DNA of 64,000 bases from Verrucomicrobiales bacterium. GTDB lineage: Bacteria; Verrucomicrobiota; Verrucomicrobiia; Methylacidiphilales; JAAUTS01. A program made the translations under genes and the position numbers. The stretch lies in NCBI GenBank assembly GCA_031256975.1, contig JAIRPN010000013.1:248001-312000 (forward strand), read 5' to 3'. Under the pieces are notes generated by a model. That model ran no database searches and was not told where the DNA came from. It was given only the letters and a program-made list of their open reading frames with translations. Positions 28,515-37,793 of the stretch are shown one piece after another (within the stretch, counting starts at the first letter, position 1; every line of letters starts with the position of its first letter).

Positions 28515-28793
28515 ATGGGACGCAGCTTAAAGAAAGGTCCGTTTATTGACGGCCATTTGCTCGAGAAAGTCGATGCGCAAAATGCCGCTAACACCAAGAA
28601 GCCGATCAAGACCTGGTCGCGCCGCTCGATGATCACTCCGGATTTCGTGGGTCACACGTTTCTGGTGCACAACGGCAAGGTTTTTAATTCCGTGTTCGTC
28701 ACGGAAAACATGGTCGGTCACAGGCTCGGTGAATTTTCGCTCACGCGAATCTTCAAACGCCACGGCGGCCACACCGAGAAGGTGACGAAGTAA
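28515..28793 (+). CDS. rpsS: Ribosomal protein S19
   Basis: S19 forms a 30S head complex with S13. The 92 residues begin [15 protein letters not shown] and contain [20 protein letters not shown], normal for the family. The next gene is not rplV as in nearly all bacteria but an exported protein beginning 3 nt after its stop. Confidence 0.98.
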   Translation: MGRSLKKGPFIDGHLLEKVDAQNAANTKKPIKTWSRRSMITPDFVGHTFLVHNGKVFNSVFVTENMVGHRLGEFSLTRIFKRHGGHTEKVTK

Positions 28794-28796
28794 GCT

Positions 28797-29519
28797 ATGA
28801 GATTTTTGCCTACGCTAACAGTGATGTTGCTAGGCATGACGGCTGCAGGCCTTGCGCAGGCGGCCGGGGACCAACAAGTCCCGAATGGTTCTTTAACAGG
28901 AAAAACTGAAGATCTGACCAAACGGATCGCGGTGCTGGAACAAAGCCTGCAACTGTCTCAAGCGGAGACCGAATATTTCCGCCAGCAGTGGATGACGCTG
29001 AAGCTGAGGGATGAAACCCTGGGGCTTAGCGCCTTGACGGGCGACCAGAAGGAAATCAACGACAAGTTGGTGCAACTGCTGGGTGAATTGTTCCAGAGCG
29101 AGAAGCGCAACCGCGAATTGCAGACGCTAATGACCAATCTGGTGCAAACCGGGCAGTTGTTGTTAGCGGCAAGTCCGGCAGAGCAGGCGCAGCGCCGCGC
29201 GGAATACGAAATCGCGGTGCGGAAAATCAAGGCATTCGCCAACGGGGCGGACCAGATGATGATTAGTGTCGCGCCGGACTACACGAGCGGGGCGATCATT
29301 TCAGTTAACGAGGATTTGCAGGTGGCGGTGGTTAATTTCGGCGGTTCGCAAAAAGCCGAGGTTGGCATGCCATACCGGATTCTTCGTGATAACAAAGTAA
29401 TCGGGAAATGTTCCCTGATCGAAGTGCACGCCTACTTGAGCGCGGCGCGGATCGAGGGGGTTCTCGAAAATACAAAAGTGCAGCCGGGAGACCGGGTGCT
29501 CTTGGAAACAACAAAGTAG
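28797..29519 (+). CDS. Exported coiled-coil protein inserted in the S10 operon
   Basis: I do not recognise this 240-residue protein. It has a signal peptide (MRFLPTLTVMLLGMTAAGLAQA), then a long Gln/Glu/Leu-rich stretch (about residues 40-150) predicted to be coiled coil, then a compact beta-rich C-terminal domain with VGMPYRILRDNKVIG, resembling the small barrel of some periplasmic or cell-shape proteins. It starts 3 nt after rpsS and ends 1 nt before rplV, so it must be co-transcribed with ribosomal genes. It carries the iterated motif at three places in 0.7 kb, far denser than its neighbours. Its role is unknown. Confidence 0.8.
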   Translation: MRFLPTLTVMLLGMTAAGLAQAAGDQQVPNGSLTGKTEDLTKRIAVLEQSLQLSQAETEYFRQQWMTLKLRDETLGLSALTGDQKEINDKLVQLLGELFQSEKRNRELQTLMTNLVQTGQLLLAASPAEQAQRRAEYEIAVRKIKAFANGADQMMISVAPDYTSGAIISVNEDLQVAVVNFGGSQKAEVGMPYRILRDNKVIGKCSLIEVHAYLSAARIEGVLENTKVQPGDRVLLETTK

Positions 29520-29520
29520 T

Positions 29521-29940
29521 ATGGAAGTCAAAGCTATTACCAGATACGTGCGTATGTCCGCCTTTAAGGCGCGGGCGGTGACACGTGATATTCAGGGCTT
29601 GCCCGCGCTGAAGGCGCTGGGCCTGCTGGATTTTTATCCGCAGAAAGCCGCGCGTTTTGTGAGCAAGACGCTCAAATCGGCGATCGCCAATGCCGAGAAT
29701 AACAACTCGCTCAATCCCGAGACGCTGGTCGTCAAGGAAGCCGTCGTGGGCGAAGCCCCGACCATCAAGCGTTTTCGCCCGCGTGCCCGCGGCAGCGCCA
29801 GCCCGATCATGAAGCGTACCTGCCACATTCGCATCGTCGTGGCGGAAGCTGCGGAGCAACCCGTTTCCAAGAAGAAAAAAGCAACTGCTAAACGTGGCAA
29901 AGCCGCCAATAGCAAGAAGGAAGCTGCCACCAAGGAATAA
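29521..29940 (+). CDS. rplV: Ribosomal protein L22 with basic C-terminal tail
   Basis: L22 lines the exit tunnel; its hairpin is the macrolide-resistance site. The 139-residue protein has the core (RYVRMSAFKARAVTRDIQG, then FRPRARGSASPIMKRTCHI) plus an extra tail of about 28 residues rich in Lys and Ala that most homologues lack. It starts 1 nt after the inserted exported gene. Confidence 0.97.
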   Translation: MEVKAITRYVRMSAFKARAVTRDIQGLPALKALGLLDFYPQKAARFVSKTLKSAIANAENNNSLNPETLVVKEAVVGEAPTIKRFRPRARGSASPIMKRTCHIRIVVAEAAEQPVSKKKKATAKRGKAANSKKEAATKE

Positions 29941-29943
29941 AAT

Positions 29944-30585
29944 ATGGGACAGAAAGTACATCCATTTGGTTTTCGCGTAGCGGTCAAACGCAACTGGCGT
30001 TCCGTCTGGTACGCCAATAAGAAGGATTTTCCGGTTTACCTGAAGGAAGACCGCCTGATCCGTGATTTTTTGAAGAAACGCCTGGTTGGCGCTGCGATCT
30101 CCAAGATCGTCATTGAACGCGCCTCGAACCGTGTGCGCGTCAACATCCACACCGCCCGTCCGGGCGTGGTCATCGGCCGCAAGGCGTCCGAGCTCGACAA
30201 GTTGAAGGATGAAATCCGCGCCATCGTGCCGTTGCGCGAAGTGCTGGTTGACGTGAAGGAAATTAAGAACCCCGAAATCGACGCCCAGTTGGTGGCGGAA
30301 AACATCGCGCTGCAATTGGAGCGCCGTATTTCCTTCCGCCGCGCGATGAAAAAATCCATCCAAACCGCGATGGACTTTGGCGCGCTGGGTATTAAGATTC
30401 GTTGCTCCGGTCGTTTGCAGGGCGCTGAAATCGCGCGTTCCGAACCCTACCATGAAGGCAAGGTTCCGTTGCACACTCTGCGCGCGAACATCGACTACGG
30501 CTTTGCCGAGGCGATGACTGTCGCTGGTAAGATCGGTATTAAAGTTTGGATTTGTTTGAAGGAGGACGCGGCCTTGGCTGCTTGA
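29944..30585 (+). CDS. rpsC: Ribosomal protein S3
   Basis: S3 is part of the mRNA entry helicase of the 30S subunit. The 213 residues begin [18 protein letters not shown] and include the KH-domain [17 protein letters not shown] and [19 protein letters not shown]. It follows rplV by 3 nt. Confidence 0.98.
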   Translation: MGQKVHPFGFRVAVKRNWRSVWYANKKDFPVYLKEDRLIRDFLKKRLVGAAISKIVIERASNRVRVNIHTARPGVVIGRKASELDKLKDEIRAIVPLREVLVDVKEIKNPEIDAQLVAENIALQLERRISFRRAMKKSIQTAMDFGALGIKIRCSGRLQGAEIARSEPYHEGKVPLHTLRANIDYGFAEAMTVAGKIGIKVWICLKEDAALAA

Positions 30586-30591
30586 TAAGTT

Positions 30592-31017
30592 ATGGCATTG
30601 ATTCCCGCAAGAGTTAAGTATCGTAAGACCCAGCGCCGCAGCCGCAAAGGCGACGCGACGCGTGGCGCGACCCTGGCGTTTGGCCAGTTCGGTTTGCAGA
30701 CCCTGGAGCGTTTCTGGCTGACCAACACCCAGATTGAAGCGGCCCGTGTTGCCCTGACCCGTAACATGAAGCGCAAAGGCCGCCTGTGGATCCGCGTGTT
30801 CCCCGACAAGCCGGTGACCGCCCGCCCGCCGGAAACCCGTATGGGTAAAGGTAAAGGCCAGCCCGAATACTGGGTGGCCGTGATCCGTCCGGGCAACGTG
30901 TTGTTTGAATTGGACGGTTTGTCCGAAACCGTGGCGAAGGAATCGCTGCGTCTGGCGGCGACCAAGCTGCCGATGCGCACCCGTTTTATCAGCCGCAACA
31001 GAAAGATTAGCGCATGA
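30592..31017 (+). CDS. rplP: Ribosomal protein L16
   Basis: L16 helps position the A-site tRNA. The 141-residue chain starts [15 protein letters not shown] and contains [16 protein letters not shown] with the Arg often hydroxylated in relatives (Arg81 region). Its stop overlaps the rpmC start by 4 nt. Confidence 0.97.
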   Translation: MALIPARVKYRKTQRRSRKGDATRGATLAFGQFGLQTLERFWLTNTQIEAARVALTRNMKRKGRLWIRVFPDKPVTARPPETRMGKGKGQPEYWVAVIRPGNVLFELDGLSETVAKESLRLAATKLPMRTRFISRNRKISA

Positions 31018-31217
31018 AGATTGCCGACGTAAAAGCATTGAGTGATTCCGAGCTGCACAACCGCATCGCGGAACTGAAACAGGAAAAGTTGAACCTGCGC
31101 ATCCAGCAGCAGAGCGGCCGCCTCGAGCGTCCGAGCCGTCTGACGGAAATTCGCAAGACCATCGCCCGCATCCAGACTGTGCTGACCCAGCGCAAACTGG
31201 AAGCCAAGAAGGCCTAA
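31014..31217 (+). CDS. rpmC: Ribosomal protein L29
   Basis: This small helical hairpin protein (67 residues) binds near the tunnel exit. It has the family pattern [20 protein letters not shown] and [16 protein letters not shown]. It is coupled to rplP by an ATGA overlap. Confidence 0.96.
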   Translation: MKIADVKALSDSELHNRIAELKQEKLNLRIQQQSGRLERPSRLTEIRKTIARIQTVLTQRKLEAKKA

Positions 31218-31237
31218 TATTTTAAAGGACTAGAACT

Positions 31238-31510
31238 ATGAGTGAAACTGTCACGGCAAAGAAGGCGCGGAAGCAAGTTCAGGGCGAAGTCATCTCCAAC
31301 AAGATGACCAAGACCATCGTGGTCAAAGTGACCCGTCGCGTACCGCATCCTCGCTATAAGAAGATTGTCAACGTGTCGAAGCGTTTTTACGCCCACGACG
31401 AAAAGAGCGCAGCGCAAATCGGTGACTTGGTGGAAATCGCGGAAACGCGTCCGTTGAGCAAACTGAAACGCTGGGAACTGGTGGAAATTGTAAAGAGCAA
31501 AACGGTATGA
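31238..31510 (+). CDS. rpsQ: Ribosomal protein S17
   Basis: S17 is an early 30S assembly protein. The 90 residues include [18 protein letters not shown] and [32 protein letters not shown] precedes the ATG. Its end overlaps rplN by 4 nt. Confidence 0.97.
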   Translation: MSETVTAKKARKQVQGEVISNKMTKTIVVKVTRRVPHPRYKKIVNVSKRFYAHDEKSAAQIGDLVEIAETRPLSKLKRWELVEIVKSKTV

Positions 31511-31872
31511 TTCAGATTCGAAGCTGGGTAGATGTTGCCGACAACACGGGCGCGCGTCGCGCGACCATGATCGGCGTGATTGGTAAAAAGACGATGGTGG
31601 CCCGCGTCGGTGATGTGATTACCGCCAACGTCAAGGAAGCCGCGCCGGATGGCACGGTGAAGAAGAGCGAAGTGGTCCGCGCCGTGGTGGTCCGCACCAA
31701 GCAGCCGGTGCGCCGCGCTGATGGTTCGTACCTGCGCTTTGACAGCAACGCGATCGTGATCATCGACAAGGACATGAACCCGCGCGGTACCCGTATCTTC
31801 GGACCGGTGGCCCGTGAGTTGCGTGAAAAGAACTTTATGAAAATCATCTCGTTAGCTCCGGAGGTGTTATGA
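31507..31872 (+). CDS. rplN: Ribosomal protein L14
   Basis: L14 forms an intersubunit bridge. The 121-residue chain has [18 protein letters not shown] and the highly conserved [20 protein letters not shown]. It overlaps both neighbours by 4 nt, indicating coupled translation. Confidence 0.98.
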   Translation: MIQIRSWVDVADNTGARRATMIGVIGKKTMVARVGDVITANVKEAAPDGTVKKSEVVRAVVVRTKQPVRRADGSYLRFDSNAIVIIDKDMNPRGTRIFGPVARELREKNFMKIISLAPEVL

Positions 31873-32156
31873 GCTTGAAGAAAAGAATTTCGATTCCCGC
31901 CAAGTACCATGTAAAGAAGGACGATGAAGTCCTGGTCATTAGCGGTTCGCACAAAGGCAAACAAGGCCGTGTGCTGCAGGTGTTGAAGAATAAAGCCCGC
32001 GTGATCGTGGAAGGCGTGAACCTGACCAAAAAGGCAGTCCGCCCTACCCAGGATCGTCCGAAGGGTGGATTTGATGAAAAAGAAGGAACCATTCACGTCT
32101 CCAACGTGAAGGTGGTCAAAGCTGCTGCGTTTAGCGGCAAAAAAGGCAAGGAATAA
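31869..32156 (+). CDS. rplX: Ribosomal protein L24
   Basis: L24 initiates 50S assembly. The 95 residues carry the KOW motif ([18 protein letters not shown]) and the [14 protein letters not shown] loop. The iterated word appears as Ile-Ser-Gly within the KOW region. Confidence 0.97.
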   Translation: MSLKKRISIPAKYHVKKDDEVLVISGSHKGKQGRVLQVLKNKARVIVEGVNLTKKAVRPTQDRPKGGFDEKEGTIHVSNVKVVKAAAFSGKKGKE

Positions 32157-32162
32157 TAATTT

Positions 32163-32714
32163 ATGACAAGTGATTTGCTCCAAGAATACAGGGACAAGGT
32201 GGTTCCTGCTCTGATGAGTCAGCGCGGATACAAGAACGTCAACCAAGTGCCGAAGCTCTCCAAGATCGTGGTGAACTGCAGCGTTGGTTCCGCCAATGAT
32301 GTGAAGGCCGCGATGGAAGATGCCGTGCATGACGTGACGCTAATCACCGGCCAAAAGCCGATTCGCACGAAGTCGACGAAGAGTATCTCGAACTTCAAAT
32401 TGCGTGAAAATCAGGAAATTGGCGTGAAGGTGACCCTTCGCGGCAAACATATGTATGAATTTCTGTTCCGCCTGGCTGGCACCGCGTTGCCGCGTATCCG
32501 TGACTTCCGCGGTATCTCGACCCGCGCGTTCGACGGTCGTGGTGCTTACACGCTCGGTGTGAAGGACCATACGATTTTCCCGGAAATCGAGCTGGACAAG
32601 ATCAAACGCAACCTCGGCATGGATGTGACCATCGTCACCACCGGCAAGAATAAAGAAGAAACCAAGGCGTTGTTGACGCTGATGGGACTGCCGTTCGCCG
32701 ACCGCAAACATTAA
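32163..32714 (+). CDS. rplE: Ribosomal protein L5
   Basis: L5 binds 5S rRNA and contacts S13. The 183-residue protein shows QVPKLSKIVVNCSVG, ITGQKPIRTKS and RDFRGISTRAFDGRGAYTLG. It follows rplX by 6 nt. Confidence 0.98.
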   Translation: MTSDLLQEYRDKVVPALMSQRGYKNVNQVPKLSKIVVNCSVGSANDVKAAMEDAVHDVTLITGQKPIRTKSTKSISNFKLRENQEIGVKVTLRGKHMYEFLFRLAGTALPRIRDFRGISTRAFDGRGAYTLGVKDHTIFPEIELDKIKRNLGMDVTIVTTGKNKEETKALLTLMGLPFADRKH

Positions 32715-32740
32715 TTTAAAAAACAAGAGAAACAAAGCCT

Positions 32741-32926
32741 ATGGCCAAGAAATCATGGATCGCCAAACAGAAGAGGGAACCGAAGTTCTCCTCCCGTAAA
32801 TATAACCGCTGCAGCTTGAGCGGCCGCCGTCGCGCTTACATGCGCAAGTTCGGTGTCAGCCGTATCCAGTTCCGCGAAATGGCGCTGCGCGGGGAAATCC
32901 CGGGTGTGGTGAAGGCGAGCTGGTAA
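32741..32926 (+). CDS. rpsN: Ribosomal protein S14, short form without zinc ligands
   Basis: S14 sits in the 30S head. At 61 residues it has the length and framework of the zinc-type S14 ([16 protein letters not shown] ... PGVVKASW), but only the first of four zinc Cys remains (NRC). The others are replaced: the partner of the first pair by Ser/Gly and the second CxxC by SRIQ. It should therefore fold without zinc. Known zinc-free S14 proteins are usually longer (about 89-101 residues), so a short zinc-free form is unusual. Confidence 0.95.
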   Translation: MAKKSWIAKQKREPKFSSRKYNRCSLSGRRRAYMRKFGVSRIQFREMALRGEIPGVVKASW

Positions 32927-32938
32927 GGAGATACAACT

Positions 32939-33331
32939 ATGCAAACAGACCCTTTGGCAGACTTTTTAACGCACATCCGCAATGCCAACCAAATCGGCCA
33001 GGCGGAAATCGTGTCGCCCTATTCGAGCATGAAGAGCGACGTGGCCAGCATCCTGGTGAAGGAAGGCTTCATTCAAAATTCTGAAGTCATCACCGAGGAT
33101 AAGAAACAGAAACTGAAACTCACTTTAAAAAACGGCTCCAAGCAGAAGGCGTTGCACGGCATCAAGCGCGTGTCCAAGCCGGGCTTGCGCCAGTATGTCG
33201 GCTCGTCGGATATCCCGCGCGTGCTCGGCGGCCTCGGTGTGGCGATTTTGTCCACCTCGAAGGGCGTGTTGAGCGGCCATGAAGCGAAGAAACAAAATGT
33301 GGGAGGCGAACTCCTGCTCTACGTTTGGTAA
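32939..33331 (+). CDS. rpsH: Ribosomal protein S8
   Basis: S8 is a central 30S assembly protein and, in E. coli, the spc operon repressor. The 130 residues include DPLADFLTHIRNANQ and the C-terminal STSKGVLSGHEAKKQNVGGE. AAGGAGATACAACT is a good ribosome site. Confidence 0.97.
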   Translation: MQTDPLADFLTHIRNANQIGQAEIVSPYSSMKSDVASILVKEGFIQNSEVITEDKKQKLKLTLKNGSKQKALHGIKRVSKPGLRQYVGSSDIPRVLGGLGVAILSTSKGVLSGHEAKKQNVGGELLLYVW

Positions 33332-33336
33332 AACAT

Positions 33337-33879
33337 ATGTCACGAATTGGTAAAAAATCTATTCCTGTGCCGGACAAGGCGAAAGTCGCCGTCAGCGGCC
33401 AGAACGTGAAGATCGAAGGCCCGAAGGGCAAACTCGAGTTCGACGTGCATCCGCGCATTAGCGTTGCCTTGGAAGACAAGAACCTTGTCGTCAAGCGCAG
33501 TAGCGAGAATCGTCTGGACAAATCGCTGCACGGCATGACCCGCAGCATCCTGAACAACATGGTCAGCGGCTCGGTCAACGGCTTTCAAAAGCGTCTTGAG
33601 ATCCATGGCGTCGGTTTCAAGGCCGCCGTGCAGGGCAAAAATCTGAATTTGAGCCTTGGCTATTCGCACCCGCTTTTATATCCTATCCCTTCCGATATCA
33701 AGATCACCGTGGAAGATGCCACCAAGCTCTTGATCGAAGGGGCCGATAAGCACAAGGTCGGACAAGTGGCGGCGGACATCCGCGCTTACTATCCTCCGGA
33801 ACCTTACAAGGGCAAGGGCGTGCGTTTTGCCGGCGAGAATATCCGCCGCAAGGAAGGTAAGACTGCCCAAAGCAAATAA
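33337..33879 (+). CDS. rplF: Ribosomal protein L6
   Basis: L6 lies near the factor-binding site of the 50S. The 180-residue form starts MSRIGKKSIPVPDKAKV and has the C-terminal KVGQVAADIRAYYPPEPYKGKG segment in the expected position. An upstream GTG at 33325 is possible but the ATG at 33337 gives the family N-terminus. Confidence 0.97.
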   Translation: MSRIGKKSIPVPDKAKVAVSGQNVKIEGPKGKLEFDVHPRISVALEDKNLVVKRSSENRLDKSLHGMTRSILNNMVSGSVNGFQKRLEIHGVGFKAAVQGKNLNLSLGYSHPLLYPIPSDIKITVEDATKLLIEGADKHKVGQVAADIRAYYPPEPYKGKGVRFAGENIRRKEGKTAQSK

Positions 33880-33898
33880 TGCCTGGAGGTAACTAACG

Positions 33899-34267
33899 AT
33901 GAAAGCTTCAAGAAAAACCAGATCACTCAAGCGCGCCCGCATTCACGAGCGCGTGCGTAAGAAAGTCAACGGCACGACGGTTCGTCCGCGCCTGACTGTG
34001 TCCTTCACCGGACAGCACATCTACGCGCAAATCATTGACGATTCCACCGGCAAGACTCTCGCCAGCGTTCACACGACCGAGAAAGCTTTGGCCGGAAAAA
34101 AAATTCTCCCGAACGTCAAGGGAGCAACCGAGGTCGGCTCGCTATTAGCGGAACGCGCCAAGGGCAAGAAGATCGAAGCGGTGGTGTTTGACCGCGGCGG
34201 TCTCCAGTATCATGGCAAGGTGAAAGCCCTGGCCGACGCAGCACGTGAAGGAGGTTTGAACTTCTAA
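33899..34267 (+). CDS. rplR: Ribosomal protein L18
   Basis: L18 binds 5S rRNA. The 122-residue chain has the basic N-terminus, [20 protein letters not shown], and ends in the typical [27 protein letters not shown] ribosome site precedes it. Confidence 0.97.
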   Translation: MKASRKTRSLKRARIHERVRKKVNGTTVRPRLTVSFTGQHIYAQIIDDSTGKTLASVHTTEKALAGKKILPNVKGATEVGSLLAERAKGKKIEAVVFDRGGLQYHGKVKALADAAREGGLNF

Positions 34268-34269
34268 TT

Positions 34270-35019
34270 ATGGCAGAAGAAACGAAAAATTTGGAACAGA
34301 ATACACCCGCTAACAGCGAAGCTCCCGCAAGTCCTGCGGTGGCGAAGCCCGAAGGTGAAAACCGCGGTCCCCGTGGTTTCGGTCGCGGTCCGGGACGTGG
34401 TCCCGGTCGTGGCGGCCCGCGTGGCGGTGGCGGCCCCGGTCGCGGCCCTCGTGGTCCCCGCGGTGAGAAAAAAGAAGGCGGCTATCTCGAGTCCGGCAAG
34501 AAGGGCGACGGTCATGATGAAGGTCGTGAGTACATCGAGAAGGTTGTGTATATCAATCGTTGCGCCAAGGTTGTGAAGGGCGGTCGCCGCTTCAGCTTTA
34601 GCGCTCTGGTCGTCGTTGGCGACGGTGCCGGCAAGGTTGGCATCGGATTCGGCAAGGCGAACGAAGTCTCCGACGCGATCCGCAAAGGCAGCGAAGACGC
34701 CCGCAAGCGTCTTGAGACCATCAGCCTGAACAAGACCACCATCCCGCACGAAGTCGTCGGTGAATTCGGCGGCGCTCGCGTGCTGTTGAAGCCCGCGTCG
34801 GCTGGTACCGGTTTGATCGCCGGTGGCGGTGTCCGTGCGATCGTGGAAGCGGTCGGCATTCGTGACCTGCTGGCCAAGTCGCTGGGTTCCGGCAATCCCT
34901 CCAACGTGGTGAAAGCCGCTTTGGACGGCCTGCGCCAGCTCAGCTCGGTGGAAGATATTTTCAAAGCCCGCGGCAAAACCCTGAAGGTCAAAACCCCTGC
35001 AGCGGTTGCGGCAGAATAA
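34270..35019 (+). CDS. rpsE: Ribosomal protein S5 with Arg/Gly-rich N-terminal extension
   Basis: S5 works in decoding fidelity and mRNA entry. The core ([33 protein letters not shown]) starts only near residue 90, so the protein is 249 residues against about 166 usually. The extension has an acidic/polar start ([13 protein letters not shown]) and then repeated [10 protein letters not shown]-type RGG units before a charged linker. Such RG-rich tails bind RNA and are disordered. It begins 2 nt after rplR. rpmD (L30), normally next, is absent. Confidence 0.96.
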   Translation: MAEETKNLEQNTPANSEAPASPAVAKPEGENRGPRGFGRGPGRGPGRGGPRGGGGPGRGPRGPRGEKKEGGYLESGKKGDGHDEGREYIEKVVYINRCAKVVKGGRRFSFSALVVVGDGAGKVGIGFGKANEVSDAIRKGSEDARKRLETISLNKTTIPHEVVGEFGGARVLLKPASAGTGLIAGGGVRAIVEAVGIRDLLAKSLGSGNPSNVVKAALDGLRQLSSVEDIFKARGKTLKVKTPAAVAAE

Positions 35020-35032
35020 GGAATAGAAGAAT

Positions 35033-35503
35033 ATGCAATTGCACGATTTAAAACCCCGTCCCGGCGCCAAATCCCGTACCAAACGTTTGGGTTGCGGCGA
35101 AAGCTCCGGTCATGGCAAAACCTCGGGTCGCGGCCACAAGGGCCAGCGTGCCCGTTCCGGTGGCTCGGTCCGCCTCGGTTTCGAAGGCGGTCAGTGGCCG
35201 TTGTACCGCCGTATTCCCAAGCGCGGTTTCAACAACAATGCCTTTACCACCCGTTTCGCGCCGGTGAATCTGAGCGCGTTGAATGTTTTCAACGATGGCG
35301 ATACCGTGGACGCTGCGGCGATTCGCGCCAAGGGCTTGGTGACCGGCAAATGGGATGGCATCAAAATCCTCGCCAATGGCGAACTGAAGAAAAAGCTCAC
35401 CATTAGCGTTGACGCCGCGAGCGAAGCCGCCAAGGAAAAGATTTCCAAGGCCGGTGGCAGCTTGCAGCTTGTCGCCAAGGTTGAAGTCAAAAAAGCCGAA
35501 TAG
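35033..35503 (+). CDS. rplO: Ribosomal protein L15
   Basis: L15 is a late 50S assembly protein. The 156-residue chain has the Gly-rich N-terminal arm (GCGESSGHGKTSGRGHKGQR) and FEGGQWPLYRRIPKRGF. It directly follows rpsE because rpmD is missing. Confidence 0.97.
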   Translation: MQLHDLKPRPGAKSRTKRLGCGESSGHGKTSGRGHKGQRARSGGSVRLGFEGGQWPLYRRIPKRGFNNNAFTTRFAPVNLSALNVFNDGDTVDAAAIRAKGLVTGKWDGIKILANGELKKKLTISVDAASEAAKEKISKAGGSLQLVAKVEVKKAE

Positions 35504-35521
35504 TTTTAGAATCCCCCGACC

Positions 35522-37021
35522 ATGGTCAACGCCTTTGTTAACTGCTTTAAGATTCCCGAACTGCGCCAGCGCCTGATTTTCACTCTGGCGTTGCTGGTCA
35601 TTGTGCGTTTGGGTGCCGCAATTCCCTGCCCGGGCATCAATCCGGCGGTATTGGCGGAATATTTCAAGAGCATTGTTGACCAGGGCGGCCAGGGCGACCT
35701 GATCGGCATGGTGAACCTGTTTAGCGGCGGCGCGCTGGAAAATTGTGCGATCTTCTCGCTAACCATCATGCCTTACATCAGCGCCAGCATCATCATGCAG
35801 TTGGCGGTTGGCGTGATTCCGTCACTGGCCAAGATGGCCCGCGAGGAAGGCGGACGCCAGAAAGTTTCGCAGTACACCCGCATTGGCACGCTGATTTTGT
35901 GCGTGATCCAAGGGTACCTGTTGGCGGTCAGCTTCGAAGATCCGTCCCGCATCCAGTTGCTGAGCGGCATCGACCAAGTGATTGCCAAGATGGGGCCGTT
36001 GGTGGCTGATCCGGGTTGGTTCTTCCGTTTCACCACAGTGGTGACGCTAACTGCGGGAACCATGTTGTTGATGTGGCTCGGTGAGCAGATCACCGACAAA
36101 GGCATCGGCAATGGTATCTCGCTGGTGATTACGGTTGGTATTATTGCCCGCCTGCCCGCCGCGTTGGCGACCATGTGGGGTAAGATTAATGCTCCCGCTG
36201 GCCAAGCGGCCATGAGTCCCTTGGTGGTGGTCCTGCTGTTGGCGTTTCTGTTTCTGGTCATTGCCGGAACGGTGATGATCACGCAGGCAATGCGCAAGGT
36301 TCCGGTGCAGTATGCCCGTCAGGTGCGCGGTAATAAAGTCTACGGCGGCCAGAGCTCGTTCCTGCCGCTCAAGGTCAACTACAGCGGTGTGATGCCGATC
36401 ATTTTCGCCAGCTCGATCCTGACTTTCCCGTCGGTGTTCATCAGCCTGATGTTCCCGCACAATCCGACAGCCAATCACATTGCCCAGATGATTGGCGGCC
36501 ATGGTTTCCTGCATCAGGCGTTGTATGGCGCGATGATTTTCTTCTTCTCCTATTTCTGGGTGGCGATGGTGTTCAACCCGACCCAGATTGCCGATGATAT
36601 GAAGAAACATGGCGGCTTTATCCCTGGTGTCCGTCCAGGTGCACCGACTTCACAGTTCCTTGATTTCTCAATGACCCGTTTGACTTTTGCCGGCGCTATT
36701 TTCCTGACGGTCTTGGCGGTGTTACCGTCGCTCATTAGCGGCGCGATGAATGTGCCGTGGGTTACCGCCTCGTTCTTCGGTGGCACCAGTTTGTTGATTT
36801 TGGTTGGCGTGATGCTCGATACGATGCGCCAGATGGAAACTTATTTGTTGCAACGTCACTATGACGGTTTCCTCAAGAAGGGCAAACTGCGCGGACGTTC
36901 GTTCGGTGGCCAGGGCGCTGCGGGCGAAGCCTTGTCCGAGAAGAAAATGTTTTGGTTGTTGTTCATTGTTGGCGTGATCTTCATTGGCGGCGTGGTCGCC
37001 AGTCTGATTCTGCACCGTTAA
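35522..37021 (+). CDS. secY: Preprotein translocase subunit SecY
   Basis: SecY is the pore of the Sec export channel in the inner membrane. The 499-residue protein (somewhat long) has ten hydrophobic helices and the signatures GMVNLFSGGALENCAIFSL, MPYISASIIMQL and EQITDKGIGNGISL, plus the conserved cytoplasmic loop before QARQVRGNKVYGGQ-like residues. It lies 18 nt after rplO. adk, which often follows secY, is absent; map follows instead. Confidence 0.97.
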   Translation: MVNAFVNCFKIPELRQRLIFTLALLVIVRLGAAIPCPGINPAVLAEYFKSIVDQGGQGDLIGMVNLFSGGALENCAIFSLTIMPYISASIIMQLAVGVIPSLAKMAREEGGRQKVSQYTRIGTLILCVIQGYLLAVSFEDPSRIQLLSGIDQVIAKMGPLVADPGWFFRFTTVVTLTAGTMLLMWLGEQITDKGIGNGISLVITVGIIARLPAALATMWGKINAPAGQAAMSPLVVVLLLAFLFLVIAGTVMITQAMRKVPVQYARQVRGNKVYGGQSSFLPLKVNYSGVMPIIFASSILTFPSVFISLMFPHNPTANHIAQMIGGHGFLHQALYGAMIFFFSYFWVAMVFNPTQIADDMKKHGGFIPGVRPGAPTSQFLDFSMTRLTFAGAIFLTVLAVLPSLISGAMNVPWVTASFFGGTSLLILVGVMLDTMRQMETYLLQRHYDGFLKKGKLRGRSFGGQGAAGEALSEKKMFWLLFIVGVIFIGGVVASLILHR

Positions 37022-37028
37022 TGTGTAA

Positions 37029-37793
37029 ATGATACCCATTAAAAAAGGTGAAGAAATCGAGGGAATGCGCCGGAGTGGTCAGGCGATCGCCGAGATCAGG
37101 GACCGGCTTGCCACCTTGGTGAAGCCCGGAGTGACAACGAAAGATTTGGACGAAGCAGCAGCCAAGATGATTCGTGAAGTTGGAGGCAAGAGCCCGTTTC
37201 ATGGTTATCGCGGCTTTCCCGGCCACATTTGCGCCTCGGTGAACGAGGAAGTGGTGCACGGGATTCCGGGTAAACGGAAGTTGTTGTACGGCGATGTCCT
37301 AAAAATGGATGTCGGCATTGTTTTAGGCGGGTGGGTCGGAGACACTGCCATTAGCGTCCCGGTGGGTGCAATTGCATCGGAGACGGAAGCCTTGCTGGCG
37401 CGCACGCAGTTGGCGCTGGCAAAGGGCATCGAACAAGCCCGTGCGGGAAACCGCCTGGGTGATGTTAGCGCCGCCATCGAGCGCTGCGTCCTGGACGCCG
37501 GATATTCGGTGGTGAAAGAATTTGTCGGGCATGGAGTTGGCCGCTCCCTGCATGAAGAACCGCAAATTCCGAATTACGGAAGGCCGGGTTCCGGCCCGCT
37601 GTTAAAAGCGGGCATGACATTGGCGATTGAGCCGATGGTGAACCTCGGTAAGGAAGCAGTTCGGATTTTGAAGGATGGCTGGACAGTAGTGACAGTTGAC
37701 GGGAAGCCTTCGTCGCATTTTGAGCACACGGTGCTGGTGACGGAGGATGAACCGGAAATTTTAACATGTCGAAAGAATCCGACATTGTCCTGA
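37029..37793 (+). CDS. map: Methionine aminopeptidase, type I
   Basis: It removes the initiator methionine from nascent proteins in the cytosol. The 254-residue enzyme shows the metal ligands in order: the first Asp in KMDVGIVLGG, the second in GDTAISV, His in GHGVGRSLHEEP, Glu in AIEPMV and Glu in FEHTVLV. The substrate His is in NEEVVHGIPG. It overlaps infA by 28 nt, so the two are probably coupled. Confidence 0.97.
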   Translation: MIPIKKGEEIEGMRRSGQAIAEIRDRLATLVKPGVTTKDLDEAAAKMIREVGGKSPFHGYRGFPGHICASVNEEVVHGIPGKRKLLYGDVLKMDVGIVLGGWVGDTAISVPVGAIASETEALLARTQLALAKGIEQARAGNRLGDVSAAIERCVLDAGYSVVKEFVGHGVGRSLHEEPQIPNYGRPGSGPLLKAGMTLAIEPMVNLGKEAVRILKDGWTVVTVDGKPSSHFEHTVLVTEDEPEILTCRKNPTLS

